From assembly GCA_001179505.1 (NCBI GenBank), contig CDMY01000929.1:175842-239841 (forward strand): a stretch of 64,000 nt of DNA, given 5' to 3'. Shown piece after piece: positions 10,910-23,800 of the stretch. Below the pieces are notes generated by a model. The model searched no databases and had not been told where the DNA came from. It worked only from the letters and a program-made list of their open reading frames with translations. The DNA comes from Vitrella brassicaformis. Its lineage: Eukaryota; Sar; Vitrellaceae. Each line of letters opens with the position of its first letter. Position 1 is the first letter of the stretch. The position numbers and the translations under genes were made by a program.

Positions 10910-12704
10910 ATGCAGCTCACGACAGAGCAAATCAGGTGGGCGAAAAATGGCCGCATGATGCGTCCGTACAGTTCACGTGGCTGCAATTTGTCTTTTTGGC
11001 TGCCCAGGGCGTGTCTGGCGGAGGAGGAGAGGCGCATCGAAATCCTGCAGCGATACCTCATCAACGAGTGAGCAACACGACCGCACACAGACACGCGGAG
11101 ATGCACTCATCGATGTGAATGCGTGTGTGTGTGTGTGTGTGTGTGTGTGCATGTCAGGGGTGTGTGTCATCCCAGTGAGTTCCCTTTGGTGCCTCCCGTC
11201 CACGAGCAGGAGTGGCAGCGACAACAGCTGGAGCGTCAGCAAGAGCAGCAGCAGATAGAGTCTGCCACAGCAGCGGATTACGCATACCAATACAATGACC
11301 GAGGTGAGTGTTGTGTAATTCACCAATCGAGAGAGCGCATCCCACTCATCCACCCGTCTGTGACCTTTGTGTGTGCACAGGTGAGAGCCCTCAGCGCAGT
11401 GGCGGCTTTGGCAACTTCGGCAACAGCGATGAAGGCAGCCCCACCAGCAGATCTGGATACAGAGGACAGCGATTCGGTAAACCACCACACGCACACAACG
11501 ACACCCCTTCCCCCCCCCACACACGTGAATGATGTTTGTTTCCGTCTGATGGGACACGTGGATGCAGGCCCGTCTCCCGAGCCGTACACCAAAGACACCA
11601 GCAGTGTGGATGGGGCCAAGAAGGAGGTGCCCCTGACGCCGCCCACCCAGTCCACCAGCATGGGCTCGCCACCGGAGAGACCGGTCTGGCCGCACCAGGG
11701 CAGCCATGACTACGTGGTTGGGCCGCCTGTTCGCCAGGTGTCTGAGAAACAGGTAAATTAGTACCTGACCTGACAGTGTGTGTATCCACCAGAATTCACT
11801 TGCACACGTGTCACTGACACGTGCAATTGCGTAGGGCGAAGAGATACTGGCTTCGTTCGCTGGCGGTGTTGAAAGCTGCGATGACGTACGGCAGACAGAC
11901 AGACAGACAGACAGGGATATGCACTTATGTGTGTGCGTGTGTGCGTCTGTGTGCGTCTGTGTGTGTGTGTGTTGATGGGATGCGTCGTCAGTTCTTCAAG
12001 CAGTTCATGGGCGTGACCACCATGTCATCTCAGGTATGAGACTCCACCCACCCACATACACACATGACATGAAGCAATCCAATCCGGGTGAGCACACGTG
12101 TCGTGTGTCTATGAATATGTGTGTTGGTGCCTGTGTGTGTACCGACCGTACAGGCCGACGAGATACTCGCGGAAAAGTTCAACCAATGGCGGTCTCTGTC
12201 GAGAGGTACGGTAGGCACCTGCCTGAATGAGTGGATGGATGGATGGATTCTGTACTTGCACAATCATTCACGTGTTTGTGTGGTCTGTCTGTCCATTGCT
12301 CACTAATCTAATCAGTGCCCCAGCTGCGTGAGAAGTTCTCGGCCATCTACGCCCGCCTGCATACCGTGAGCGACGGACCGACCGATGCTTCCACGTCTCT
12401 TCCACACGTTTCTCTCTTTGTGTGGATGGGCTGGTGGCGTGTGTGTGTGTGTGAACTGAAGAGCCGCCCTGAGAACTGCCGCACCCTCGACACCGAAGCC
12501 GACCAAGCCACAAACACTTGCAGTACGGATGCGATCGATGCGTGTGTGCAGGTGTGCAAACGATGCTCCTGACTGTCTGAGTGTGTGTGTGTGTGTGTGA
12601 CTCTGGTTGCTGCAGGTGGTAGCGCGTACCTCAGCCCATTCATCCGGTTTGTGCGCGACTTCTTCATCGCGCCCTACGTCCACGTGCGGATTTGCACACT
12701 GCAC

Positions 12705-12735
<31 letters not shown>

Positions 12736-13982
12736 AGCGATCTGGGCGCACCTTACCCATAGCGCATTCGTTTTTGCAGGTTGGAGCCGTCACAGTGGAC
12801 AACTCGCGTCACTCTGCTGTGGACGAAATGGTCATCAGAGTCGACGAGACGCCTTTGCTCGACGAACAGCGTACGACAAGAGACAGGCTGTGACTGTGCT
12901 GTGTGTGCTGTGCTGTTGTGCGATGTGTGTATGAATGGATGTATGTCTGAATATATTTGCGTGTGGCGTGCTGTGCTGTGCAGATCTGACGGGCGAGAGG
13001 CACACAGATTGGGTGTGGAAGGCCTTCATGAAGCAGGGCAAGTACACACAGGTATCGATCGTATTAATAAGGCAGGCCTTCATGTGCTGCATGGTTACGG
13101 TCAGACCACTGCGTACGGTACGCATCTGTCTGTGTGTGTGTGCAGGTGGTGTTCATCAAGACCCAGTGGCCGCACGACATGCTGCAGCAGGTGTGTGACA
13201 AGTTTGCCGAGGTGGTCAATGAGTTCATCAAGAAAAAACACAACTTCAAAGAGCTGCCGAGGCGAGTGAGCGAATGAATGAGTGAATGAGTGAATGAGAC
13301 GAGACGCCCACACGCAAAGAAACCCCACGTGTGTCAGTCATATCATGCGCCGCTGATGGATGGATGGATGGACGGCAGGCACTGGACCGTGCACAGGACT
13401 TGTCAGTACCTGATCGTCACCTCGCCCACACTCAGGAACTGGGACACACTGGTACTACGCACACACGTGCCACATGCACTCCCTCACTGACTGAGGCACA
13501 CTAACTCATTCATTCACGATGGATATGTGTGTGCAGCAAGTGTGGGCGTGTTACTATCGGCAGCTCTTCAGACCTGAGAACTCCGTTTATCACCCCTACG
13601 GCAACAGGCCTGGGGCCTACAGAGACCGTGGGGGGTACAACAAGGTCCGTGAGACAGACAACGTACACCAGTGCACCCCCGGCGACACGTCCGTCCGTGT
13701 GTGTGTGTGTCCAGGGCGGCCGTGGTGACTATGATCGGCGGGACAGCTATCGGGTACCTACCACACAGACATACACACCACACCCACCCTGCACGGCACG
13801 CACTGCACACACACAGACCCCGATGGATGTGTGGTGTGTGGTGTTGTGTGTCTATCCATCAGACTGGCAGCGGTGGTCGTGGTGGCGGTGGTGGCGGTCG
13901 TCGGTTCGATCGGGGCGGAGGAAGTGGCGCGGGTGGGGGCGGGTCCAGAGGCAGGGGCAACAGCAGCAGGGGCATCCTCTGA
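10910..13982 (+). CDS. paralog A1: multi-exon protein with RGG-rich C-terminus
   Basis: The start is fixed by comparison with paralog A2 on the other strand: both begin MQLTTEQIR followed by an intron. Exons in order include ACLAEEERRIEILQRYLINE, FPLVPPVHEQEWQRQQLE, a Ser/Pro-rich linker, ILAEKFNQWRSLSRG, LREKFSAIYARLHT, AYLSPFIRFVRDFFIAPYVH, VDNSRHSAVDEMVIRVDETP, HTDWVWKAFMKQGKYTQ, VFIKTQWPHDMLQQVCDKF, YLIVTSPTLRNWDTL and QVWACYYRQLFRPENSVYH. The last exon (13861-13982) is an RGG/Gly-rich tail ending in GNSSRGIL. An RGG tail suggests RNA binding; the core 'VFIKTQWPHDML' region matches nothing I know. Nearly every exon has a counterpart in A2, strong evidence that the model is right. Confidence 0.75.
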
Positions 13983-15069
13983 CCGACTGGCCCACTGACT
14001 GACTGGCACGTTACACGTGGTGCAGGAGTGTGCGTGTGCGTGTGTGTAACCGATCACTTGACGGCGGGTCTTTGTCTGCCTCGTTTGTGTGAGTAAACCG
14101 GAGCCTGTTTGTCAGTCAGCCTTGTGTAACACAGAGCGAGACGCCTGCAATGACACGTTTGTGAGGCGGGCTCTCGCTCGCTGGAAGCCGATTCATGAAT
14201 AAGGCCACCCTTGTAGACTCTTCACAGGATGGATGGATGGATGGATAGGGGGCGGTGGCGTGTGTGGATGGTATGCTATGTGTGGATACGTGACGACTGG
14301 CGGCTCAGGGTGAGAGAGTCGCTTGACGCGTGTGTGTCCTGGACGGTGTGTTGCGTGCGTGGGCTTCCTCGTGCGTCAGGCCGTCAGCTGAGACCACGAC
14401 TGCATGTCGGCAGTGCTGGTGTGAGATGACGGCGAGGAGTCAGGGAGGCCCACGGCCATGCAGCGAGCGACACAATGCATTGTGTGGATGGAAAACTGGC
14501 TAAATGGACGCATGTGTGTATCTGTGTATGTATGAGACGTCAATGGCCAGCGATATCATCCTGCGGGTGGGCTGGTGGCTTGTGCATGGATCCACAAGTG
14601 AGGGCCGGGAGGCTGCAGGAAGGACCCTGACTTGTTGGACAAACCATTCATGTTGTCAGAAAACGATGTGACCGACCCACAGCACACCTGTACACTGACT
14701 GTTCTGTGTCATCCACGCGTTGGCTCCGTGTGGTACCCGTCTGTTGAATAGAGCTGATGGCCCGATGCAATCAATGGCCATCAGTCCAATCCGACGGACG
14801 AACACGACCAAGAAACCAAGGAACGGTTCCACAGACGAAGCACATCTTGATCGAGGCCGTGAAAAAATGGCGACACGCCGACCGAAAGTCAACCAACAGC
14901 AAATCAGACCGACACACCCTGCAGCTGCCCTTCACGCACTTCATTAATGGGATGAATGCATGGCTATCTACAATGCATCAGAGCCACGATAAACCACCCA
15001 CTAGCCTCCGCCCCAGCTCACTTCGTCTCGTCTCGACTCGACTCGCATCACTCGTTCTCAGAAGGTCAG
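13983..15069. other. convergent intergenic region, no gene seen
   Basis: About 1.1 kb between two converging genes. It holds scattered TGGA/TG microsatellite sequence (for example GGATGGATGGATGG near 14228) and no exon I can support. Confidence 0.4.
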
Positions 15070-15932
15070 TCAGTAGATGAAGGGGAAGAACTTGTTGGTC
15101 TCCTGCGCGTACTGCTCATAGTCCTGGAACGTGTCCACCAGCTGCCGCTCCTCGTAGTTGGCTTTGTTCTCCAAGATCCAGAACAGCAGGCCACACAGCA
15201 CCAGCCGCTCGATTGACTTGGTCGCAAGAGCCAAGCCAAAGGACGCTATCAGCAGCCCTGAGTACATTGGGTGCCTCACGTACTTGTAGATGCCTGATAT
15301 GATTGGGGCAAGGGCGAGAGGGATGGCGAAAGCAGACAGACATTGTATGTTGCAGTTTCTGATTCTTCTTGGTGTGTGTGTTGGGTACCCTCTTTCTTGA
15401 GTGTGGCTCCCTGGATGGGTTGCGGCCATGGTGAGATGTCCTCGCCCATCTCAAGCACACCAGTCAAGATGAACAGCAAGCCTGCGCATACACACACACA
15501 CAGATGTAAACACACACCAAAACGTGACATTGTAACCCCATCCATGTGTGTGCATTGTGGCACTCGGCCTATTATGTACCGACCGAGTGATATGAACGAG
15601 GGCCCAAGGCCGTATTCCATGAAGTCGCCGACAACCGGCACTTTGCCAATGATGACAGCCAGGACGCCAAACACCTGGAGAAACGCCCACGCCTCGCCCT
15701 CACCGAATGACGTCTTGTTCCACACATTGGCCTGGACGAATATCAAACCACACCAAGACACACAGGCAGAGCAGGACACACGCTCGCTTGTTGCTCCATC
15801 CATCCATCCATTCGGTGGTCGCCTCACCCTCAGCTTCTCTCGCAGTCCATCGGCCTCGAGCTTGTCGGGCAGCTCCTTCAGCTTCTCAGCATATCGGCCG
15901 AACAAATCAGCCACCTGACGATGCACAGGCAT
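15070..15932 (-). CDS. ICMT/PEMT-like integral membrane methyltransferase
   Basis: The last exon (about 15297-15070) carries the hallmark of the phospholipid/isoprenylcysteine methyltransferase fold: IYKYVRHPMYSGLLIASFG, a hydrophobic helix, then ENKANYEERQLVDTFQDYEQY, ending FFPFIY. In this family, RHPxY and the following Glu-rich segment form the SAM/substrate site. Upstream exons give hydrophobic helices (FLQVFGVLAVIIGKVPVVGD, LLFILTGVLEMG) and an N-terminal amphipathic helix (VADLFGRYAEKLKELPDKLE). Phases agree at all three junctions. ATG 15932 is the nearest start. A further exon at about 16290-16010 (HEWFTWAFIGVFCVV) could splice to the CAG/GTG at about 15917 and extend the N-terminus. 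The substrate cannot be read from sequence. Confidence 0.75.
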
Positions 15933-16234
15933 AGACAGCAGAGGGAGCCCAGCCCGTTCACGCGTCTCTCAGTCCATGTCAGGTGACGCGTCAGTGCCTA
16001 TAGCGAACCTCGGCCACTGGGCTCCTCCCCTCCTCGGTCCTTGTCTGCCTCTCCTGGACGGCTCGTGTGAATGAGGTGTCCCTCTCTCTGTCACTGTCGA
16101 AACTCTCCCACGCTGATGGCGTCCTCGAAGCCCTGACAACACAGAACACGCCGATGAACGCCCAAGTGAACCACTCATGGGCTGCGTAGATGAGGTGATC
16201 CTGGCGCACCTTAGAGCAGTACTGGACCTCTGAG

Positions 16235-16916
16235 GATCGTGTCTCCTCAGAATGCTTTCCTTGTCTTTCCTTGTCTTCTCCTCTCTCCACCCGTTACACA
16301 GCAATCTACCCTAGCTCACAAGCTCGCAGTGGTTCGTCTTCCCAAGCTGGCAATCCTGACAGATACGCCACCCACTGCCCTCTTTCCAGCTTAGCTCGCA
16401 GTCTTCTCCCCTTCTGAGCTCGCATTGTGCTGGGCATTGCAGATCTTCTTCGAGATGTCGTTTGCCGACCACTGGGTGTCGTTTGAGTCGAGCTGCAAGG
16501 CCAATCTGCAGGTGCTGCTTCTGGCTGTCGTCGGTTTCCTCTGCGGATACTACCCCACCGAAGAACGTACGTGAGAGAGATGCACTCATGGGACGCACAC
16601 CACACCACACGATACGATACGCACTGATACGTACACGCTGATCGATTCATGTCATGATTGTCGTCCTTTGTGTGGGTTGTGCCTGTCGCGGTTTCAGCGT
16701 TCATTGACACACGTGCAGCCAAGAAGCTGAGCCGCATCGCCCTCTATGTGTTTCTGCCGTGCTTGTGCTTCTGCTCCATCGGCTCACGGCTGACTCTCGA
16801 TGACATGGCCACACTGTGGCCACTCATCATGTGGAGCTTCCTGCAGGTCGGCAGGGCAGACAGACAGACACCGCTTGATCCTGCTGTGCTGCCTTCCCTC
16901 ACACAGATCTATGTCT
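16235..16916 (+). repeat. 682-bp sequence repeated exactly after the assembly gap (first copy)
   Basis: Bases 16235-16916 appear identical to 17217-17898 at a constant offset of 982. The segment contains the promoter side and first two exons of the PIN/PILS-like gene (ATG at 16455). It runs directly into the N block, as expected when two contigs ending in the same sequence are scaffolded without merging. I treat this copy as an artefact, not a second gene. Confidence 0.85.
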
Positions 16917-17216
16917 NNNNNNNNNNNNNNNNNNNNNNNNNNNNNNNNNNNNNNNNNNNNNNNNNNNNNNNNNNNNNNNNNNNNNNNNNNNNNNNNNNNN
17001 NNNNNNNNNNNNNNNNNNNNNNNNNNNNNNNNNNNNNNNNNNNNNNNNNNNNNNNNNNNNNNNNNNNNNNNNNNNNNNNNNNNNNNNNNNNNNNNNNNNN
17101 NNNNNNNNNNNNNNNNNNNNNNNNNNNNNNNNNNNNNNNNNNNNNNNNNNNNNNNNNNNNNNNNNNNNNNNNNNNNNNNNNNNNNNNNNNNNNNNNNNNN
17201 NNNNNNNNNNNNNNNN
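16917..17216. other. assembly gap, 300 N
   Basis: A run of exactly 300 N, a placeholder length. It is flanked by the same 682-bp sequence on both sides, so the true gap size may be zero or negative. Confidence 0.99.
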
Positions 17217-17898
17217 GATCGTGTCTCCTCAGAATGCTTTCCTTGTCTTTCCTTGTCTTCTCCTCTCTCCACCCGTTACACAGCAATCTACCCTAGCTCA
17301 CAAGCTCGCAGTGGTTCGTCTTCCCAAGCTGGCAATCCTGACAGATACGCCACCCACTGCCCTCTTTCCAGCTTAGCTCGCAGTCTTCTCCCCTTCTGAG
17401 CTCGCATTGTGCTGGGCATTGCAGATCTTCTTCGAGATGTCGTTTGCCGACCACTGGGTGTCGTTTGAGTCGAGCTGCAAGGCCAATCTGCAGGTGCTGC
17501 TTCTGGCTGTCGTCGGTTTCCTCTGCGGATACTACCCCACCGAAGAACGTACGTGAGAGAGATGCACTCATGGGACGCACACCACACCACACGATACGAT
17601 ACGCACTGATACGTACACGCTGATCGATTCATGTCATGATTGTCGTCCTTTGTGTGGGTTGTGCCTGTCGCGGTTTCAGCGTTCATTGACACACGTGCAG
17701 CCAAGAAGCTGAGCCGCATCGCCCTCTATGTGTTTCTGCCGTGCTTGTGCTTCTGCTCCATCGGCTCACGGCTGACTCTCGATGACATGGCCACACTGTG
17801 GCCACTCATCATGTGGAGCTTCCTGCAGGTCGGCAGGGCAGACAGACAGACACCGCTTGATCCTGCTGTGCTGCCTTCCCTCACACAGATCTATGTCT
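17217..17898 (+). repeat. 682-bp sequence, second copy, contiguous with the rest of the gene
   Basis: Identical to 16235-16916. This copy continues without interruption into exon 3 of the transporter, so it is the one used for the gene model. Confidence 0.85.
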
Positions 17899-19654
17899 AT
17901 CTCTTTTTCGTTTTGCAGACCGTCATCGGTTGGGTGACCTCCCAGGTGCTGTGTTGGCTGCTGCGGGACGTCATCGACCGTCCGTCCCTCAGCAAGGAGG
18001 AGCGGCGGGCGGTGGGGCCGTCACTCATCTACTCGCTGCTGCCGCTGGCGGTGACTTGGCAGAACTCGGGCGTGTTCCCCCTGGTCATGATGGAGGCCAT
18101 CTGCGAGCAGTACCCCACTGCACACTTCAGCCAGCATACACACCCTGTATGTCCGTGAGTGAGTGGGCACAGAAACAGCGAGGAGGGGGCGGGGCGACCA
18201 AGGGGGGCGTTGGAGTGCGGGGTGTGTTGTTGTTGTGTGTACTGGGCGTGTCAGCACTACACGACAGACGCTGGCGAGGATGTGATCATGGAGGACCCCG
18301 TGACATCGTGCTTTGACGATGCGGCCATGTTTGTGTTCGTGTACGGTGTCGGGTGGGGCATCTCATTCTGGAGCGTCGGTCAGTGCGAGCACAGGCGGGA
18401 ACACATCGAAAGGCCACAACGCCGGTGGGTATTCACAGGTGTGTCTTGTGCGGTGCGTGCAGGTTACAGCAAGCTCAAGTCGGCTCGTGACCAAGTGCTC
18501 AGACGAGAGCCATCAAAAACGGTAAGGACTTGCGTGTGTATGCGCTGTACCTCGCCTGTGTGAGTCTATCCGTCTTTGCCCTTTCGTTTGCAGAGGATCG
18601 AGGCAGCGATGCGTGTGGCTGAGGACCTCTTCAATCCCGCCATCATAGCATTGCTGGTCGGCATCCTCGTCGGCTGCCTCCCAGCCGTGCAGTCGTTCAT
18701 ATTCCAAACCAAGTAAGGGAGAGAGACCACAGAAGTACAAAAGACACCAACACGAAACCAATGTGTGTGTGCAGCGGTGGGTTCGTGTCGTCGTTCACCA
18801 AGACGGCTCACGTGTTGGGTCAGCCCACGGTGGCCGTCATGACCATGCTCATGGCCGCATCGCTCGCACACAACGTGAGGAGCATGCAGGAGGCCGCGAC
18901 CGGTGACAAGACTGGGGAGTCCTTGGCCAACGCACCGCTGGCCGGCAGCAAGTGAGCAGCCATCGATCGGCCGGTGGCTGTCTCGCTTGTGTGTGTGTGT
19001 GGGGGGGGGGGGCGTTTCCTCACGCGGACTATGTATGTCTGTGTCAGGGATATCATAGCGGCTGATGACATCGGCGAGCCTGAGGCGCCCAACTGGCGGA
19101 TGGTCACACTCGCAGTCATGCTCAAGCTCTGCATACAACCGCTGATCGGTGGGGACCACAGCAACCACTACTAGCAAGGAGCCATACTTGTGTTGTGTGT
19201 GGTCTGGCTTCAGGCATCCTGCTCATGTGTGGCGCGGAGAGGTATTTCGGCCCGAGCAGTGTCTTTCTGCCGAACAAACCCCTCGTCAAGTAAGGACGCC
19301 AGACGCATAGATCGGCGACAGAGCTGCACGGCTGCATGGCTGCCTGCTGTCTGTCCTTACTGGATGGGTGGGTGCAGGGTGGTGATCTTGGTGGAGTTTG
19401 CTGCTCCGTCAGCACAGACCCTCGTGCTGGCCGCACAGAGACTGAGTACGCTCAGATGCACACACACGCACACGCATGAGACCACACGCCTCTCCATATT
19501 GTGCCACGTGTTGTGCCGTGGGATGTGTGCAGGCATGTCTCGTTTGGCCGGCAACCTGACCTATATCTACACGTGGATGTACATATTCAGCTTCCTCTTC
19601 GCCACCGTCTTCTGCTCCGTCGCCATCGAGATGTTCCTGCAACACGCCAAGTGA
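17437..19654 (+). CDS. PIN/PILS-like (auxin efflux carrier family) membrane transporter
   Basis: ATG 17437 opens MSFADHWVSFESSCKANLQ and a first membrane helix (VLLLAVVGFLCGYY). Ten or so exons follow with consistent phases to TGA 19652-19654. Hydrophobic helices include IALYVFLPCLCFCSIGSRL, VIGWVTSQVLCWLLRDV, MFVFVYGVGWGISFWSVG, PAIIALLVGILVGCLP, VTLAVMLKLCIQPLIG and a C-terminal YIFSFLFATVFCSVAIEMF. The segment LPLAVTWQNSGVFPLVMMEA matches the 'N-x-G-x-P-L' signature of the Mem_trans family, where the broken helices cross. The order of five helices, a charged central loop and five helices fits. Substrate is unknown; auxin is not implied in a protist. The first two exons also appear in the gap-flanking duplicate. 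Confidence 0.8.
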
Positions 19655-20763
19655 ATCAGCGGAGCTCGCTACAGGCTGGTGTGCATATTGCTCGGTGCCA
19701 AGAGAGTATGATGTTGAGCGTCGATCGAGAGGCGGGTTTTTCGCGTGTGTACATGTGATATATTGTGTGTAGCGTATTGGCTAAGAGGCGGGCCGTAGTG
19801 ATGGCCAGTCGGAAAGACAGACACCTTTGTAGAGGCGCCACTGATGCTCGCCGTCGTCCTCATCCTCACGACCACGCTGCTCGAACATCATGAGCATCTG
19901 CTAAGAGAGCAAGGTGGTTATGATGTCGGGGACGACGGTCGAGCGGGCGGTGCGCTGTCCAGTCACGATTAAGCCGAGGGAGTCTTCAGCAACGGTGTAA
20001 TGATGATAGTGTGGCGAGATGCATATAGGTCCTCGGATTTGTCGGCTTTGCTGGACTCGTCATTCATCCGACAGAAGCATTCTCACTGAGTCTGTATGTC
20101 TCTCATGGCATACAACCACTACGCGAACACCGCACCACACGATGCAAACACGGTCTGGTCTGTCCGTTCTTCCCAGTTAGTGGCATGTGTGGAAGAGGTC
20201 GACGAGAAGTGCGTCGATATGATGCAAAATGTAGGCAGCGATGATTCATCTGTAGGACACCACACGAGTAGAAAAGAGACTTGACATGAGTGAGACATCT
20301 TCAGATGCAGACATTCCTGACAACTTCACCCTCTCCATCAGAAGAGGACAGTCCCGGGACATCGGAAATTGAGTTTAAAAATGTCGAAATATAAAATGTG
20401 GGCAGCGATGACCGATCTGTAAAGGCACACGAAGAGAGAGGCGCATGACAAGATACACGTTTAGTGAGACGCAGCACACTGAGCACATCCTACCTTCTGA
20501 CTCGGTCCTTGGAGACGCCATGCGTCCAAAAGCCTCACGCGGCTCGCATCGAGGTTTGAAACTCGGCCTCGATCGGTAGTGGCGCTTCTGTAACTCGAGT
20601 ACTGGGCCATGGCTGGACCATAGCATTCACAGCGAATGAATACGCAGACAGAACACGGGAAATGAAGGCGGCGATGCTCTTCATTGATGAGCATGCGTTC
20701 GTTGTTCCTCCCTTTCCAGGCCCTCTCTCTCTGTCCCTTCCTCGGATTCTCTCCTCACCCCTC
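19655..20763. other. convergent intergenic region with repeat fragments
   Basis: No gene is visible. A short imperfect direct repeat (around 20218-20262 and 20385-20430, sharing AAATGT..GCAGCGATGA) resembles sequence inside the neighbouring coiled-coil gene (21593-21660, 23044-23120). The 226-bp repeat begins at 20588. Confidence 0.4.
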
Positions 20764-20813
20764 TCAATCATCTGCACCTTCACATGGTGGTCTAGAGTCG
20801 ACAAAGTGCACAG
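20588..20813 (-). repeat. 226-bp repeat, copy at the 3' end of the coiled-coil gene
   Basis: Identical by eye to 23945-24170. The other copy comprises the promoter-proximal region plus the first eight codons (MAQYSSYR) of the coiled-coil gene. Here the duplicated promoter sequence supplies the last 16 codons and stop of the same gene, and further on a truncated 'MAQYSSYR' start that leads nowhere. Confidence 0.85.
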
Positions 20814-23800
20814 ACGCAGTGAGGTGAGGGAGGGGGCGGGAGGCGCGCGTTGAGCGTTGAGGCTGCCAAGAGCTGTGTGCGGGGTGGTGGTGCATCGGGG
20901 GGTGCTGGGGGGCCATGGCGGAGTGGGTGGTGTAGGTGGGCTGCAGGGGCGGCATGCCCTGGTACGGCCTCGTGATGGCGGCAGGGGCGTGGCCCAGAGT
21001 GCTGAGGGCCTCCTGACGCTGGTAGACCTCAGCCTTGGCGCGGAACTTTTCACACTGCGCCCTCACACCAGCTAGTTCCTCCTGATGGATGGATGAAGGG
21101 ACGCCACACACACACACACACACACGCACAAACGCATCCAGGGTGTGACGAATGGATGGATGGATGAGTGTGAGGTGGGGCGAAAAAGAGGCTGACTAGC
21201 TGACCTTGACGGTGGCGAGCTCCGCATTGTCGCTCCTGGTTCGCTCCAGCTCGGCCTGCGCTTGCTGGTCGACGACGCCAAGACGTCCTGCATACACACA
21301 TGCACCACACACATGCGTCTCTTGTTCATGGCCCTGCCGTCCTCTTCTCCTTCATGGCTTCTTGGGTGTGCGCGCTGCAATCGAAGGGACACATAGCGGC
21401 ACAGAGAGACAATGCCGTGTGGATGATGCATGTAAGAAGGTTGGCGGCTCTTACTGAATTGCGGGGCCCTTGGCCCGTAGCCTTGGCCTTCAGCGGCATC
21501 CTCCACCTGTCTGCAATTTGACAATAACAAATTGAGCTCAATGCCTTCCTGTCTGTGCGTTTCCGTGCGCGAGAATCGGAAGAAGAGACCCCAGAATATA
21601 AAAAGTAGACAACGATTTTGCCCCCGACTGCCTGCAGACGGACAAGCATCTCAGTACTGTATCTGTATGTCTCTGTCCTTTTTTGAGCGGTGAGCCACAT
21701 ACAACACATACACACACAAAGCACGAACCACGGAAGATAAGTGTGCCACACCTTCCCAGGCCCTCTCCCTCTCTGTCCCTTCCTCGGGCTCTCTCCTCAC
21801 CTCGCTCAATCATCTCCATCTTCACATCATGGTCTCGAGAGTCGCCAGGGTGCACAGCGATCCATGTGCAGCACCTCATACCTGTTTGTTTGTTTGTTTG
21901 GTTGGTTGGTTGGTTCCACACACACAGGCAGAGCAACACACACACACACACACAGCGTGTCTCTCTGCCTCTCTGTCTGTCTGTCTGTCTGTCTGTCTGT
22001 GTCTGTGTGTGTGTACATACATTGATGGTGACGCCGTGGCAGTGCGACACCGACACGCTGGGCCATGTCACGTGTGGCGCGTCTGGGGGACTGGTGGTGG
22101 CCATGTTGAACTGATTGATGCACACACAGTGAGTTGGCGACGTCTTGGTGGACTGACTGGACACTCTGCTGACTCACTGAATGACTCGCACGTGTGCTTA
22201 CATACATTGATGGTGACGCCGTGGCAGTGCGACACCGACACGCTGGGCCATGTCACGTGTGGCGCGTCTGGGGGACTGGTGGTGGCCATGTTGAACTGAT
22301 TGATGCACACACAGTGAGTTGGTGACGTCTTGGTGGACTGACTGGACACTCTGCTGACTCACTGAATGACTCGTACGTGTGCTTACATACATTGATGGTG
22401 ACGCCGTGGCAGTGCGACACCGACACGCTGGGCCATGTCACGTGTGGCGCGTCTGGGGGACTGGTGGTGGCCATGTTGAACTGATTGATGCACACACAGT
22501 GAGTTGGTGACGTCTTGGTGGACTGACTGGACACTCTGCTGACTCACTGAATGACTCGTACGTATGCTTACATACATTGATGGTGACGCCGTGGCAGTGC
22601 GACACCGACACGGTAATCGGCAATGCCTGCAGAGGGCCAGACCCAACACGGACATACATGTCTGTCTGTCTTTGGCACCTTTGTTGCTGTGTGGGGTCGA
22701 GTAGTCTACTCATTCACCTGCAGCTGCCGGATCGTGTTGGTCAGCTCGGCCTTCTCCCACTCGTGTCGGGCCCGCATGGCCGCCATTTTCCCCTGATTGA
22801 TAGATAAATGGAGAAAGGAAGGAATGCCACATTGAGTCACTTTGGGCATCAAGGAGTTGGACACCGACACGGTGGACCTCCTTGACCACCTTGCTCACGA
22901 TACCAGAGCGGCGCAGCGACCCAATGGGCACCCATCCATTCGTCTGCTCACTTCCACTCCTACTGCCGCCGAACTCAACTGTCGGCGTCTCCATCGCACG
23001 CCGGCGCGTTCAGGAGGTGCGTGAGGGTCGAAAGAAGATGCCGACGAATATAAAATGTAGGCAACGATTTTGTGGCCCCGACTGCCTGCAGAGTCAGTGC
23101 AGACGGACAACTATCTCAATACGTGCAGGAGGCGGAGCGGGAAACGTCGCCTGCGATGCCCATCTTCGTACCTCTGTGTGTGTGTGTGTGTGTGCCGTCT
23201 GGACCTTCTTGAGCTGTGCAACGGCGGGTTCCTTGCACCTCTCGAGCTCCTGCAGGCACAACACGCACACACGTCGCAATGGAATGGCACCCACCTCCCG
23301 TGTCATCCCCCATCCATCCATCCATCCATCTATGTATGTATGTGTGTATGTATGTATGTATGTATGTGAGCATACCCGTCGGCTGTTGCGGAGGCCGGAG
23401 TTCTCGCGTGTCACTGTCGCCAACCGCTCGCGCGCCTGTAAGTGCACGGACCGACACATAAACACACAGGCAGGCAGTCAACACACGAATGTCCATGAGC
23501 CCGCCCAGCGCCACGTTGCTCACTCTTGACACATTCTGCTGGTAGGCCTCACACTTGGCGCGGAAGTCGGCCGCCTCTTCCTCCTGGCTGGTCAGCCGCT
23601 CCTTTAGCTCCTTCTTCTCGACTGCCGGCATGGATGGCGGATACGCACAGACATGCCGCAAAGAATCGATCAAGGAACTGCCTCTCTCTCCTCGTGTGTG
23701 GCTGCTCTGCCCCTCTTGTGCAACTGACACTCACCGGTGATTTCGCGGATGTGTTCTTGCCGGAGGTCGCGGCTACTCTGGTCCCTATGCATCTCCCCTG

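Noticed and set aside
9695-10930. Extended start of the intronless gene at 10930
   Set aside because: It would run through the start codon of divergent A1, whose start is fixed by paralogy; the added residues are low in complexity.
16455-16916. A second, truncated PIN/PILS-like gene
   Set aside because: It is the exact duplicate created at the assembly gap, with no independent sequence.
21683-22114. Long + strand ORFs rich in Cys/Val/Leu through TG repeats
   Set aside because: TG and TCTG microsatellites are open in several frames; these are antisense to the coiled-coil gene and repeat-derived.
22021-22612. Regularly spaced repeats resembling a CRISPR array
   Set aside because: The 185-bp units are repeated in full with no unique spacers, contain splice sites and an exon, and the genome is eukaryotic.
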